Shown: positions 37,994 to 46,404 of the stretch, in pieces
Layout of the letters: every line of letters begins with the position of its first letter
Numbering within the stretch: position 1 is the first letter of the stretch
NCBI RefSeq assembly: GCF_012271765.1
Contig: NZ_VRKO01000005.1
Location: forward strand, 202,722 to 266,721
Direction of reading: 5' to 3'
Origin: Erwinia rhapontici
Lineage (GTDB): Bacteria > Pseudomonadota > Gammaproteobacteria > Enterobacterales > Enterobacteriaceae
Length of the DNA: 64,000 nt
Position numbers and translations under genes: made by a program
Notes under the pieces: model-generated
Seen by the model: the letters and a program-made list of their open reading frames with translations, nothing else
The model's database searches: none
What the model was told of the DNA's origin: nothing

Positions 37994-39313
37994 TTATACC
38001 TGAATCGCCGGCTCTTTCAGACGCCGTACCTGATACTGCTTCACCAACCGCTTAATCATCAACGAGCCTGCCAGCCCGCATAGCGCGGCAATCGTCAGCC
38101 ATACGCCCGGCATCGCTTTATCTCCGGTAACATGAATCAGATAGCTGCATATCGCGGGTGTAAAACCGCCAAACAGCGCAGTCGCCAGGCTATACGCCAG
38201 GGAGAACCCCGTCGCCCGCACTTCAGCCGGCATCACCTCCGTCAGATACACCACCATGGCCCCGTTATAGCTGCCATACAGGAAGGAGAGCCACAGTTCC
38301 GCTTCCAGCAGATGGGTTAGGCTGGGCGAGCCGACCAGCCAGTGCAGCACCGGCCAGGCAGTAAGAATCATCAGCACGGTAAACAGCAGTAACAGCGGGC
38401 GGCGACCGTAGCGGTCAGAGAGAGAACCCATTAGCGGCAGCCAGATCAGATTGGAGACCCCAACGCACAGCGTGACAAAGAAGCTCTCTCTGTCGCTCAT
38501 CATCAGCACTGTTTTGCCGAACGTAGGGGTAAACGCGGTGATCATATAGAACATCACCGTGGTGGTGACCACCATCAGCATGCCGGCGAGGATCAGCGCC
38601 CAGTTACTGCCAACCGAGTGCATGATCTGACGCATCGTCGGGTGATGTTTACGCTGGCTAAAGGCTTCTGTCTCCTCCAGCATCCGGCGGATCCAGAACA
38701 GGAACGGCACAATCATACAGCCGATGACGAAGGGAATGCGCCAGCCCCATTCGGTCACCTGGCCTTTATCCAGCAGATGGTTAAGCAGCAGGCCCAGTAG
38801 TGCCGCGAAGATCACCGCAATCTGCTGACTGCCAGATTGCCAGCTGACGTAGAAGCCTTTTTTGCCCTTTGGCGCGATCTCTGACAGATACACCGACACA
38901 CCGCCCAGTTCGACCCCGGCTGAGAATCCCTGGAGCAAACGCCCCAGCAGGATCAGGATCGGGGCGGCCATGCCAAGGGTGCTGTAGCCCGGTACAACCG
39001 CAATGGTCAGTGTACCCATCGCCATTAGCCCGAGTGTGAGCAGTAACCCCTTACGACGTCCATGCTGGTCAATATATGCGCCGAGGATAATTGCCCCCAG
39101 CGGACGCATCAGAAATCCTGCGCCGAAGGTCATCAGCGTCAGCATCAGTGAGGCGAAGGGGTCATCCCCGGGGAAGAAGGTTTTGGCAATGGCGGTGGCG
39201 TAATAGCCAAACACCATGAAATCGTACATTTCGAGGAAGTTACCGCTGGTAACGTTGAAGATTGTTTTCGCACCGCCTTGCCGCGATGTATTGAGCTGGG
39301 GGGTTATCGCCAT
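37994..39313 (-). CDS. MFS citrate/tricarballylate:H+ symporter (CitA/TcuC-like)
   Basis: 439-residue transporter of the metabolite:H+ symporter family, 12 membrane segments. Close in sequence to Klebsiella CitA-type citrate carriers: [95 protein letters not shown]. Substrate by homology is citrate or a related tricarboxylate; no tcuAB or citrate lyase genes are adjacent, so this is not certain. Stands alone in its transcription unit. Confidence 0.88.
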   Translation of the reverse strand: MAITPQLNTSRQGGAKTIFNVTSGNFLEMYDFMVFGYYATAIAKTFFPGDDPFASLMLTLMTFGAGFLMRPLGAIILGAYIDQHGRRKGLLLTLGLMAMGTLTIAVVPGYSTLGMAAPILILLGRLLQGFSAGVELGGVSVYLSEIAPKGKKGFYVSWQSGSQQIAVIFAALLGLLLNHLLDKGQVTEWGWRIPFVIGCMIVPFLFWIRRMLEETEAFSQRKHHPTMRQIMHSVGSNWALILAGMLMVVTTTVMFYMITAFTPTFGKTVLMMSDRESFFVTLCVGVSNLIWLPLMGSLSDRYGRRPLLLLFTVLMILTAWPVLHWLVGSPSLTHLLEAELWLSFLYGSYNGAMVVYLTEVMPAEVRATGFSLAYSLATALFGGFTPAICSYLIHVTGDKAMPGVWLTIAALCGLAGSLMIKRLVKQYQVRRLKEPAIQV

Positions 39314-39647
39314 GACCGCATCCTTTTTGTGTTTCTCTCGTTTTTATCCTGCCAGGGCAGTCATGTATGTGATGGCGATCACTCTGTTAATTTACAATTT
39401 ATTTACATTGGTAATCAAAAATTAACAGGAGATGTTGAGTTTAAAATCTGTACACCTTTCTGCACCGTCTTCGGGCAATCTTCAATGACAGTTCACATTT
39501 GGTTATATTTTATTGCATTTCTTATTTTTCTTTTTCGTACCGCATATCAACAGGATGGTTCGTTTTCCCTGTTTCCGCCCTCGACATGCTCTGAGTGCTG
39601 ACTAGCCTTATTGGTGAATAAAACTGTTATCAACAGCCGGAGGAACC
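39314..39647. promoter_or_regulatory. Divergent promoter region of the MFS gene and yghA
   Basis: 334 bases, AT-rich (39380-39430 and 39480-39530). Must contain both promoters. No repeat, RNA gene or recognised operator seen. Confidence 0.4.
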
Positions 39648-40541
39648 ATGGCAGACCAATATGAAATGCAGAATCCTCTCACCCAGTATCCCGCCACTGA
39701 GTACCCGAAGCAGCGTCAACCTGCACCGGGCGTGCAGGCCGATATGCGCCCACGGCCGGATTGTGGTGAAAACAGCTATCGTGGCAGTGAACGACTGAAA
39801 GGGCGTAAGGCGCTGGTGACCGGTGCCGACTCCGGTATTGGCCGTGCGGCGGCGATAGCCTATGCTCGTGAAGGGGCGGACGTGGCGCTCTCTTATTTGC
39901 CGGATGAGCAGCGCGATGCCGAAGAGGTTGCCAGGCTGGTTGAGCAGGCGGGACGTAAAGCCGTACTGCTGCCGGGGGACATCAGTGATGAGGCCTTCAG
40001 CAAAAAACTGGTGGAAGACGCCCGGGAGCTGCTGGGTGGCCTGGACATCCTGGCGCTGGTCGCCGGTAAACAGGTGGCGGTAGAGCACATTGCCGACCTC
40101 ACCACCGAGCAGTTCCGCAAGACGTATGAGACCAACGTTTTCGCGCTTTACTGGATCACACAGGCGGCCATCCCCCATATGCCGGCGGGCGGCAGCATCA
40201 TTACTACGTCATCCATTCAGGCCTATCAGCCGAGTGCGCATCTGCTGGATTATGCGTCCACCAAGGCGGCGATCCTCGCGTATACCCGGGCGCTGGCGAA
40301 GCAGATTATCGATAAAGGTATTCGGGTGAACTGTGTGGCACCGGGCCCCATCTGGACGGCGTTGCAGATAGCGGGTGGGCAGACGCAGGATAAGATCCCG
40401 GAATTTGGTCAGCAGACGCCGATGAAGCGGGCAGGGCAGCCTGCGGAGCTGGCACCGATTTATGTTTATCTGGCTTCGCAGGAATCAAGTTATGTCACGG
40501 CAGAGGTGCATGGTGTCACGGGTGGGAATCACTTAGGTTAG
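39648..40541 (+). CDS. yghA: Short-chain dehydrogenase/reductase YghA (NADP-dependent aldehyde reductase)
   Basis: 297-residue SDR with the YghA-type N-terminal extension ([20 protein letters not shown], about 45 residues before the Rossmann fold). Dinucleotide motif [13 protein letters not shown], catalytic serine in [11 protein letters not shown], and [18 protein letters not shown] containing YxxxK. E. coli YghA reduces glyoxal and related aldehydes with NADPH. Good AGGAACC site upstream. Confidence 0.94.
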   Translation: MADQYEMQNPLTQYPATEYPKQRQPAPGVQADMRPRPDCGENSYRGSERLKGRKALVTGADSGIGRAAAIAYAREGADVALSYLPDEQRDAEEVARLVEQAGRKAVLLPGDISDEAFSKKLVEDARELLGGLDILALVAGKQVAVEHIADLTTEQFRKTYETNVFALYWITQAAIPHMPAGGSIITTSSIQAYQPSAHLLDYASTKAAILAYTRALAKQIIDKGIRVNCVAPGPIWTALQIAGGQTQDKIPEFGQQTPMKRAGQPAELAPIYVYLASQESSYVTAEVHGVTGGNHLG

Positions 40542-40570
40542 TGTGACTCACCGGTTTAAGGGCCTTGACT

Positions 40571-41560
40571 TCAAAACGATAAATCCACCGTCACCGTATC
40601 ATTATATGTCCCAGCCACAGGCGTTGCCTGACTGGACAGCACCTGCGCATTGTAGCTAAAGGTACGGGTGAGACCATCCGTACTGGCGATGCCGGCAGTG
40701 CTCTGTACCCGGTCAGCCGCCACACTGCTTCCCCAGCGAGTGGTACCCGATCCTTTATAAATCTCATACGCCAGCAGGCCACCCGCGGCGCTGGTCATAT
40801 AGCGCTGCGTACCCACGGCATGCAGGCCGTTGCTCATACCGACGCTGTAGGTGCTGCCTTTGGTGCAGATCACGTTGAGCGTCTGACTGATGGGGTTGAA
40901 CTGGCTGACCAGGGGGGCGCTGCTAAAGTTGACGTTGGGCGCGGTGATCGTTGTGCAGTCTTTGGATATTGCGATATTCACGACAATAGACTGCGTGCTG
41001 CTGCCGGTTTGCTGTGAACCCAGCAAGCAGAGACCTAGCGCACCAATGCCCGTACAGACATCGTAATTGACTGTGACCGCCAGCGTGACGGTATAGCTCC
41101 CCTCCGCGACCACCGCGCCAGGAACGGTACGCAGGTAAAGGGGAATGTTAAAAATCACCTGACCGCTGCCGCCAATATTCAGGCCCAGCAGTTGAGATCG
41201 CGACAGGGTGTAGGTTGCACCATTGATCGTCAGCTCGCTGGTGGTGCAGGCGGCGTCGTAACAGAGCTGTATCGGGATCAGGTCCGAGCCCTGTTTCATT
41301 GCGCCACGATTACCAATGATTGAGCCAGTAGTAGCACCGGTCAACTGGAGCTTAACGGTGTCGCTGCTCAACAGCGCCAGCACCCCGGCACCGCAGTTAA
41401 CGGTAATATTTTGTGTGACGGTGCTAATACCGGTATTCACGGTAAACGAGCTGACGGGGCCAAAGTTAGCCGTCACCGTGGGCGTGGTACAGGCTGCCAG
41501 CGCAGGCAATGTGCTCCCCATCAGCAGGATGGCGCTGCACAGCAATAACAGTTTTCTCAT
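40571..41560 (-). CDS. Csu-type fimbrial tip protein with two spore-coat U (SCPU) domains (CsuE-like)
   Basis: 329 residues from ATG 41560, preceded by AGGAAAG. Signal peptide MRKLLLLCSAILLMGSTLPALA. Two SCPU domains in tandem, about residues 23-165 and 178-329, each with the start (CTTPTVTANFGPV; CTTITAPNVNFSS) and the end beta strand (GSYTVTLAVTVNY; GTYNDTVTVDLSF). A two-domain protein as last gene after the usher is the layout of CsuE, the tip adhesin of archaic (sigma) chaperone-usher pili. The ATG overlaps the usher stop (ATGA). Confidence 0.88.
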   Translation of the reverse strand: MRKLLLLCSAILLMGSTLPALAACTTPTVTANFGPVSSFTVNTGISTVTQNITVNCGAGVLALLSSDTVKLQLTGATTGSIIGNRGAMKQGSDLIPIQLCYDAACTTSELTINGATYTLSRSQLLGLNIGGSGQVIFNIPLYLRTVPGAVVAEGSYTVTLAVTVNYDVCTGIGALGLCLLGSQQTGSSTQSIVVNIAISKDCTTITAPNVNFSSAPLVSQFNPISQTLNVICTKGSTYSVGMSNGLHAVGTQRYMTSAAGGLLAYEIYKGSGTTRWGSSVAADRVQSTAGIASTDGLTRTFSYNAQVLSSQATPVAGTYNDTVTVDLSF

Positions 41561-43986
41561 GGTGTCTTTCCTGAAGGTAACGGCGGCAGCGCGCAAACCA
41601 GCGGGCCGTAGGTGGTCAGTGATTTAGGCCGTCCACCGGAGACGGTCAGTTCCGTGTCACAGGTGCGTCCATCCGGGGTTCGTACATGGATGGCGTTGCG
41701 TACTGCCAGGTTTTCCATCCAGACAATACCGTCCCAGCCAACATACTCCGTCTGCTGACCCTGACGAGTGATCTCGCTGGAGAGCGGCAGCGCCTCACCG
41801 TTCTGGTCATGCAGGATCACGCTGGCCGCACGCAACGGCTCAATGGGGAAATGCAGCAGATAGCCGCTCTGGCGCTTCACGGAAAAACGCTGCTCGACGC
41901 TGCTGCTGGTCATATCGGCCGGAAGATCGAGGGTGTCGATATCGTATTTTGCCGGATAATAGGAGCTGACTCTGGGCACCAGCAGGTAGCCTTTTTTGTC
42001 AGTCTTGCCCATCAGCTGGTTTTCAAAACGCACATTGATATCCGGGTAATCCGTTTTCACCAGCACAAAGGCATCCGTCACCTGGTTAGCGGCAAACACG
42101 CCGCCGTCCATCAGCACCAGGGAACCGGATAAATCACCATATTGAGTGCTGTAATTGTCATCGCCGTAGAAGCCTGCTGAGGTTTCCATTTTCTGGTTAC
42201 GCCAGCGCAGGGTGCCCTGACGGTAGTTGCCCCCATCGCTCTGATTGGCGACGGAGGCATCCCACGCAAAACCGCCATCGGTCGGCATGGAGTGTGACAG
42301 GCTGAGACGCTCTGAAGCGCCGCCCTGCTGATTACGCTCTACGCTGATGCTGGCGCTGGTCATATCGCTGAAGGGGATCATCAGGCCAATCGCACCGGAC
42401 CAGTCGCCTTGCTGCTGGTCGCGACTGGCGGAGACATACAGGCTGGAGTTTCCCCACAGAGTCCGGCTCCACGACAGATTCAGCAATCGGGTTCGTTCGC
42501 CGCTGCCGCTGGTGATATCAATCAGTGCTGCACCCAGGCTACCGAACTGATCCAGCGACACGCTGGCATTGTACTGTGCGCTACGGCGGCTGAGCGTGTT
42601 GTATTCGATGTTGTCGCTGTAGTTCTCACGGTCGGCATACAGGGCGAGGTTACCAAAACCGGTGGTGCGTTTGGTCTGTTGCATACCCACGCTAAAACGA
42701 TTGGTGCTGTACTGATAGCCCCAGCTGTACTGCCTGCCGCTCTCTCCCTGCATCTGGCTCTGGCTGACCGCCCCGTTAACCACGCCGTATGCCCCCAGTT
42801 TGAGTTGTACACCCGCGCCGCCCAGTGCCAGTGACGGCGCAGCTTCGGCATGGCTTTCCAACGTCAGCCAGTCGATCAGCCCGTAGCGATAAGAACCGCT
42901 GGTCGCCGCTGAACCGTAATCAAAATTTTTCACCCCGTAGTTCTGGCGCAGGGCCCCGGCGGAGAAAGAGTAATCAGACAGCCCACTTTTCAACAGGTTA
43001 CTGGCGACATAAAACGGTAGCGTGGTACTGACCCGCCGCCCCTGAGCATCGGTCGTGACCACCACTGCATTCCCTGCGCCGTTAACAAACGGCATATTCG
43101 TCAATGAGTAAGGGCCGGGCTGCACGTCATTACTGCTGGTTTTATAGCCATTGACGAAGAGATCAACAGTAGAGGGGACGGCGGCCTGGCCGGAAAATGA
43201 GGGCAGAGGATACGTGACCAAATCCGGACGCAATGAGAAATCGCGCGACAGCTGAATACCGCCGAGGCGGACGCTGCTACTCCACGCCAGCGAGTCGCTG
43301 ATCAGATCACCGACCTGCCAGTCCAGGGCATTTTCTTCATTTTGATTCGACCAGTGGGTGTCATAACGGATATAGCCATTTTCCAGATAGCTGGTCTGGC
43401 CGGAGAGCTGCTGCTGGTAAACGCCATTGCTGACAAACTGGCCGTAACCGCCAAACAGGCGCAGCTCATTTGTCGCTGACAGACGTGAACCCCCGCCAGT
43501 CGACTGACTGACATACAGGTCATAATTTAACAGCGCACCGCTGCTGCTACGTCCTTCATAACGGGGGCCGTTATGCGTGGTGCCCGTAAAGGTCTGCTCG
43601 GGAAGCCATTCGGGCGGTACATTGATCAGGATACGCTGGCGCTGGCGGTCATACTCCGCTTTGACCCGATCCATAGCGGAGACATCCATAATTGATGAGT
43701 TGATTTGCGCGCTCGGGATGCCAGCCTGCTGAAGATCGGCGGCACGCAAAAGATAATGCCCATCACGAAACTGCACTGGCACCACCATGCCGCGATCCTC
43801 ATCATTGACCACCAACCCCAGCATATAGCTCTGTGGCTGATCTGCCTGGCCTCCGGCGCTGGCAGCGGGCGGGGGTGGCAGTGAGGTATAGGTTTCAGCA
43901 CTGCATGTCACAGAAGACAGGCAGGTCAGCAGGCCGGTCACGATCAGAGTGCGGTGCCGTCCCGGCACCAGGCAGCGTCTGGTCAT
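41557..43986 (-). CDS. Csu-type outer membrane fimbrial usher
   Basis: 809-residue usher of the archaic chaperone-usher type (CsuD-like). Signal peptide ends near residue 30 (SSVTCSA). Then the N-terminal periplasmic domain (LVVNDEDRGMVVPVQFRDGH), the beta-barrel and plug with VDLFVNGYKTSSNDVQPGPY and the conserved VTTDAQGRRVSTTLPFY, and C-terminal domains ending near PDGRTCDTELTVSGGRPKSL. Start and stop overlap its neighbours by four bases (ATGA on both sides), indicating tight translational coupling. Confidence 0.93.
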   Translation of the reverse strand: MTRRCLVPGRHRTLIVTGLLTCLSSVTCSAETYTSLPPPPAASAGGQADQPQSYMLGLVVNDEDRGMVVPVQFRDGHYLLRAADLQQAGIPSAQINSSIMDVSAMDRVKAEYDRQRQRILINVPPEWLPEQTFTGTTHNGPRYEGRSSSGALLNYDLYVSQSTGGGSRLSATNELRLFGGYGQFVSNGVYQQQLSGQTSYLENGYIRYDTHWSNQNEENALDWQVGDLISDSLAWSSSVRLGGIQLSRDFSLRPDLVTYPLPSFSGQAAVPSTVDLFVNGYKTSSNDVQPGPYSLTNMPFVNGAGNAVVVTTDAQGRRVSTTLPFYVASNLLKSGLSDYSFSAGALRQNYGVKNFDYGSAATSGSYRYGLIDWLTLESHAEAAPSLALGGAGVQLKLGAYGVVNGAVSQSQMQGESGRQYSWGYQYSTNRFSVGMQQTKRTTGFGNLALYADRENYSDNIEYNTLSRRSAQYNASVSLDQFGSLGAALIDITSGSGERTRLLNLSWSRTLWGNSSLYVSASRDQQQGDWSGAIGLMIPFSDMTSASISVERNQQGGASERLSLSHSMPTDGGFAWDASVANQSDGGNYRQGTLRWRNQKMETSAGFYGDDNYSTQYGDLSGSLVLMDGGVFAANQVTDAFVLVKTDYPDINVRFENQLMGKTDKKGYLLVPRVSSYYPAKYDIDTLDLPADMTSSSVEQRFSVKRQSGYLLHFPIEPLRAASVILHDQNGEALPLSSEITRQGQQTEYVGWDGIVWMENLAVRNAIHVRTPDGRTCDTELTVSGGRPKSLTTYGPLVCALPPLPSGKTP

Positions 43987-44708
43987 CGCCTGGCGGCGGA
44001 ACTGGTGCTACGCCAGGTCTGATTTTGCTCCAGTTGTGCACTGATTTCGGCACGTTCTGAGGCGGGGCTGCTCAGCGGGAAAGTGTTACTGGCATTGGCC
44101 AGTACATAGCCCAGCAGGCTTCCGGCGAGTTTTTTCCCCCCTAGTTCGACATTACTTAAGCGCGCATGAGCGTTACCACGATTAGTGATTTCAAGCGCCT
44201 GTTTTCCTTCGCGATTGACCAGCCGCCAACTGAGGTCAGGGCGGGCGGTCGATGGATCAAGGCCGCTGCCGTAGACAAATAATGGTACGGAATAGCGCAT
44301 CTGGAGCGTCACTCCGGTCTGGTCTTCACCCGGTGCTTTTGGCGTAGGGATTTCATCCAGAATGACCCGATAAGCGGCTTCCTGACCGGCGGCGGGCGGG
44401 GTCTGCTTAATCAGACGCACCAGCTGGCGTTTACCTGGTTCAATGCGCACCATCGGCGGGCTGGCAGCCACCTGTTGCTGGGTCTGATATTGCTCCTGAC
44501 CATTAACCTGCTGCCAGCCAAATACGCGCACCTGCATTAGCGTGGTGCTGGCACCGCGGTTTTCCAGCCACAGTTCGGTGGCTTTATCGTTCTGACTGAT
44601 TTTGGGGTCGATCGGCCAGATGAGCACTGAGTTCCCTGCATGGGCATTGAATGCCAGAACGCTCAACAGCAGAGTGAATAGCACGCCTGTGAGATGATGT
44701 TTTTTCAT
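43983..44708 (-). CDS. Csu-type periplasmic fimbrial chaperone
   Basis: 241-residue PapD-like chaperone of the archaic clade. Signal peptide MKKHHLTGVLFTLLLSVLAF to NAHA; first Ig-like domain begins NSVLIWPIDPKISQNDKATE. Subunit-anchoring RLIKQTPP and the G1 strand YSVPLFVYGSGLDP are visible. Transfers SCPU-domain subunits to the usher. Its stop overlaps the usher start. Confidence 0.92.
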   Translation of the reverse strand: MKKHHLTGVLFTLLLSVLAFNAHAGNSVLIWPIDPKISQNDKATELWLENRGASTTLMQVRVFGWQQVNGQEQYQTQQQVAASPPMVRIEPGKRQLVRLIKQTPPAAGQEAAYRVILDEIPTPKAPGEDQTGVTLQMRYSVPLFVYGSGLDPSTARPDLSWRLVNREGKQALEITNRGNAHARLSNVELGGKKLAGSLLGYVLANASNTFPLSSPASERAEISAQLEQNQTWRSTSSAARR

Positions 44709-44732
44709 TATTGCTCCTTCAATTCCCCGAAA

Positions 44733-45257
44733 TTACCAGCTCAAAGTCACCGTCAAAGTATCGCTGTAGGTCCCGGCACGGTTAACACCGTTCAGTTGTA
44801 ACTGGCCGTAGATCGGCAGCGTGATATTGTTGGCATTGCTTAGCGTCAGTAACACATTCTGATTCACCGGAATGGCGGTGGTGTGAGCGGCACTGGTGTA
44901 CAGGCTATACGCCACCAGGTTGGTGTTGCCGGCCACTCTCAAGTTGCGCGTGGTGGTGTAGTTACTCCCGCCGTTGATACTCATATTCAGTGTTGTGCCC
45001 GGCGTGCAGGCCAGCGTAATACTGGAATTCTGCACATAGGCGGCATTGGCGGTGACGCTGCCTACCCCGGGTTGAGTGCCAAAGTCGAGCGTACCGAAAA
45101 CCGTGGGAGCCGTGCTGGTGATCACACAGCCATTGACGATAGAAGCACTGACCCCAAAATCGGCGGTAGGCAATGCGTTACTGCTGCTGCTGTAGGCCAG
45201 CAGCAGTAACGTGAACGGACGAATAACGCCCGCATGTCGCCTGAGCAGCTCCCGCAC
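44733..45257 (-). CDS. Csu-type fimbrial subunit (SCPU domain), second subunit gene
   Basis: 174-residue exported protein with one SCPU domain: ADFGVSASIVNGCVITSTAP, GTLDFGTQPGVGS, SLYTSAAHTTAIPVN, and the final beta strand GTYSDTLTVTLSW. The start is GTG at 45257 with GGGGAG upstream. Signal region RPFTLLLLAYSSSSNA. Likely a minor or adaptor subunit of the pilus. Confidence 0.87.
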   Translation of the reverse strand: MRELLRRHAGVIRPFTLLLLAYSSSSNALPTADFGVSASIVNGCVITSTAPTVFGTLDFGTQPGVGSVTANAAYVQNSSITLACTPGTTLNMSINGGSNYTTTRNLRVAGNTNLVAYSLYTSAAHTTAIPVNQNVLLTLSNANNITLPIYGQLQLNGVNRAGTYSDTLTVTLSW

Positions 45258-45280
45258 GATGGACTCCCCTGTCGCGGCAA

Positions 45281-45853
45281 TCAGTAATTCACTGCAACGT
45301 TAATCGTATCCGTGTAGGTGGCGGCAGGAATGGCGGAGGTATTCCCCCCACCAGCAATACGACCATAAATCGGATAGTTATCTCCGTAAGTCGCATCGGG
45401 GGTGCCGACCGGGGCGATATTGGTGTTATTGGCAATTGGCGTGGTGTAGTCAGTATTGGGGTACAGGGAGTAGGCGATACCCACGGTGGCCGTGGTGCCG
45501 CTGATCAGATAGCGTGGCTGCGTCGTTTCTGTGCCATACACGGTGGTTGGCTTAGCACTGCTGCTGGTGATTTGCACAGAGTAGGTCGATCCCGTGGAGC
45601 AGCGAACAAAAATACCATTACCCACCGTACCGACAACGGCGGCGGTTTTGATATCAAAGGTCGCGGCACCACCAGGGAATTCCAACGTACCCAGGTTACC
45701 AATGGCACCCGGAGTGGCGACTTGCCCATTGACCAGGCAGCCCGCTGTCAGTACCAGTCTGGCGGTGATGGTTCCGGTGGTGGTGGCGGCAAAGCCTGAA
45801 CTGGCTACGCCAAGGCTCAGGCCGCAGCCCAGCAGAAAAAGCTTAGTTTTCAT
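45281..45853 (-). CDS. Csu-type major fimbrial subunit (SCPU domain), first gene of the operon
   Basis: 190 residues. Signal peptide MKTKLFLLGCGLSLGVASSG to FA; one SCPU domain with ITARLVLTAGCLVNGQ, IFVRCSTGSTYSVQ, LYPNTDYTTP and terminal ATYTDTINVAVNY. Being promoter-proximal it is probably the main pilin. Operon order is subunit, subunit, chaperone, usher, tip. This is one subunit gene fewer than the Acinetobacter csuA/BABCDE operon. Confidence 0.88.
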   Translation of the reverse strand: MKTKLFLLGCGLSLGVASSGFAATTTGTITARLVLTAGCLVNGQVATPGAIGNLGTLEFPGGAATFDIKTAAVVGTVGNGIFVRCSTGSTYSVQITSSSAKPTTVYGTETTQPRYLISGTTATVGIAYSLYPNTDYTTPIANNTNIAPVGTPDATYGDNYPIYGRIAGGGNTSAIPAATYTDTINVAVNY

Positions 45854-46404
45854 AACTATTCCTTACTAATTAAAGTGATGAACTTGCTTTTCCGCCTGAT
45901 GAAATATTGTCGTCAGTGTGACTGAACAAACATAAAAAATAATAAAAACCCTTTAGCGGGTAAAATATAACGTAAGGAATAATCTGTTATTTGAATTAAC
46001 GCGTTAACATTGATTGACTTAACTATAGTTCAGCCTGGCCAGGCTGATAACAGAATCGTAAAAATATTATTTATGTGTTACGCCTGTCATAGATAAGCAG
46101 GCTTTACCACCGCGTGGCGACAGGGATTGGAAAATTTTCAAGAATATTCCTATCCTGATCTAGGCGAAGTATCGGGCCAATGCTATGTTCACTGCCGAAG
46201 AAGAGGAATATTAATACACTATATAAATTATAGGGATATATCTTATGCCTGTAAAAATCCTCTTCAGGTTCCTTCACTTTCCCCTGTGGCTGCTAAAGCT
46301 GGCTGATTTTTCGCCGATAAATAAGCACAAGCCTGGGGTGATTAATAATGACACCGGGTCACTACACACTAAGCCGAAATGGCTACTGCATTCGAGATTG
46401 TCAT
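45854..46404. promoter_or_regulatory. Regulatory region between the fimbrial operon and the c-di-GMP gene
   Basis: 551 bases, very AT-rich compared with both flanks. Seen directly: the perfect palindromes TTAACGCGTTAA (45996-46007) and CAGCCTGGCCAGGCTG (46031-46046), and a TTGACT hexamer at 46015. These are candidates for regulator binding at the fimbrial promoter. A frame starting at 46245 runs into the next gene in another phase and is not accepted as a gene. Confidence 0.5.
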
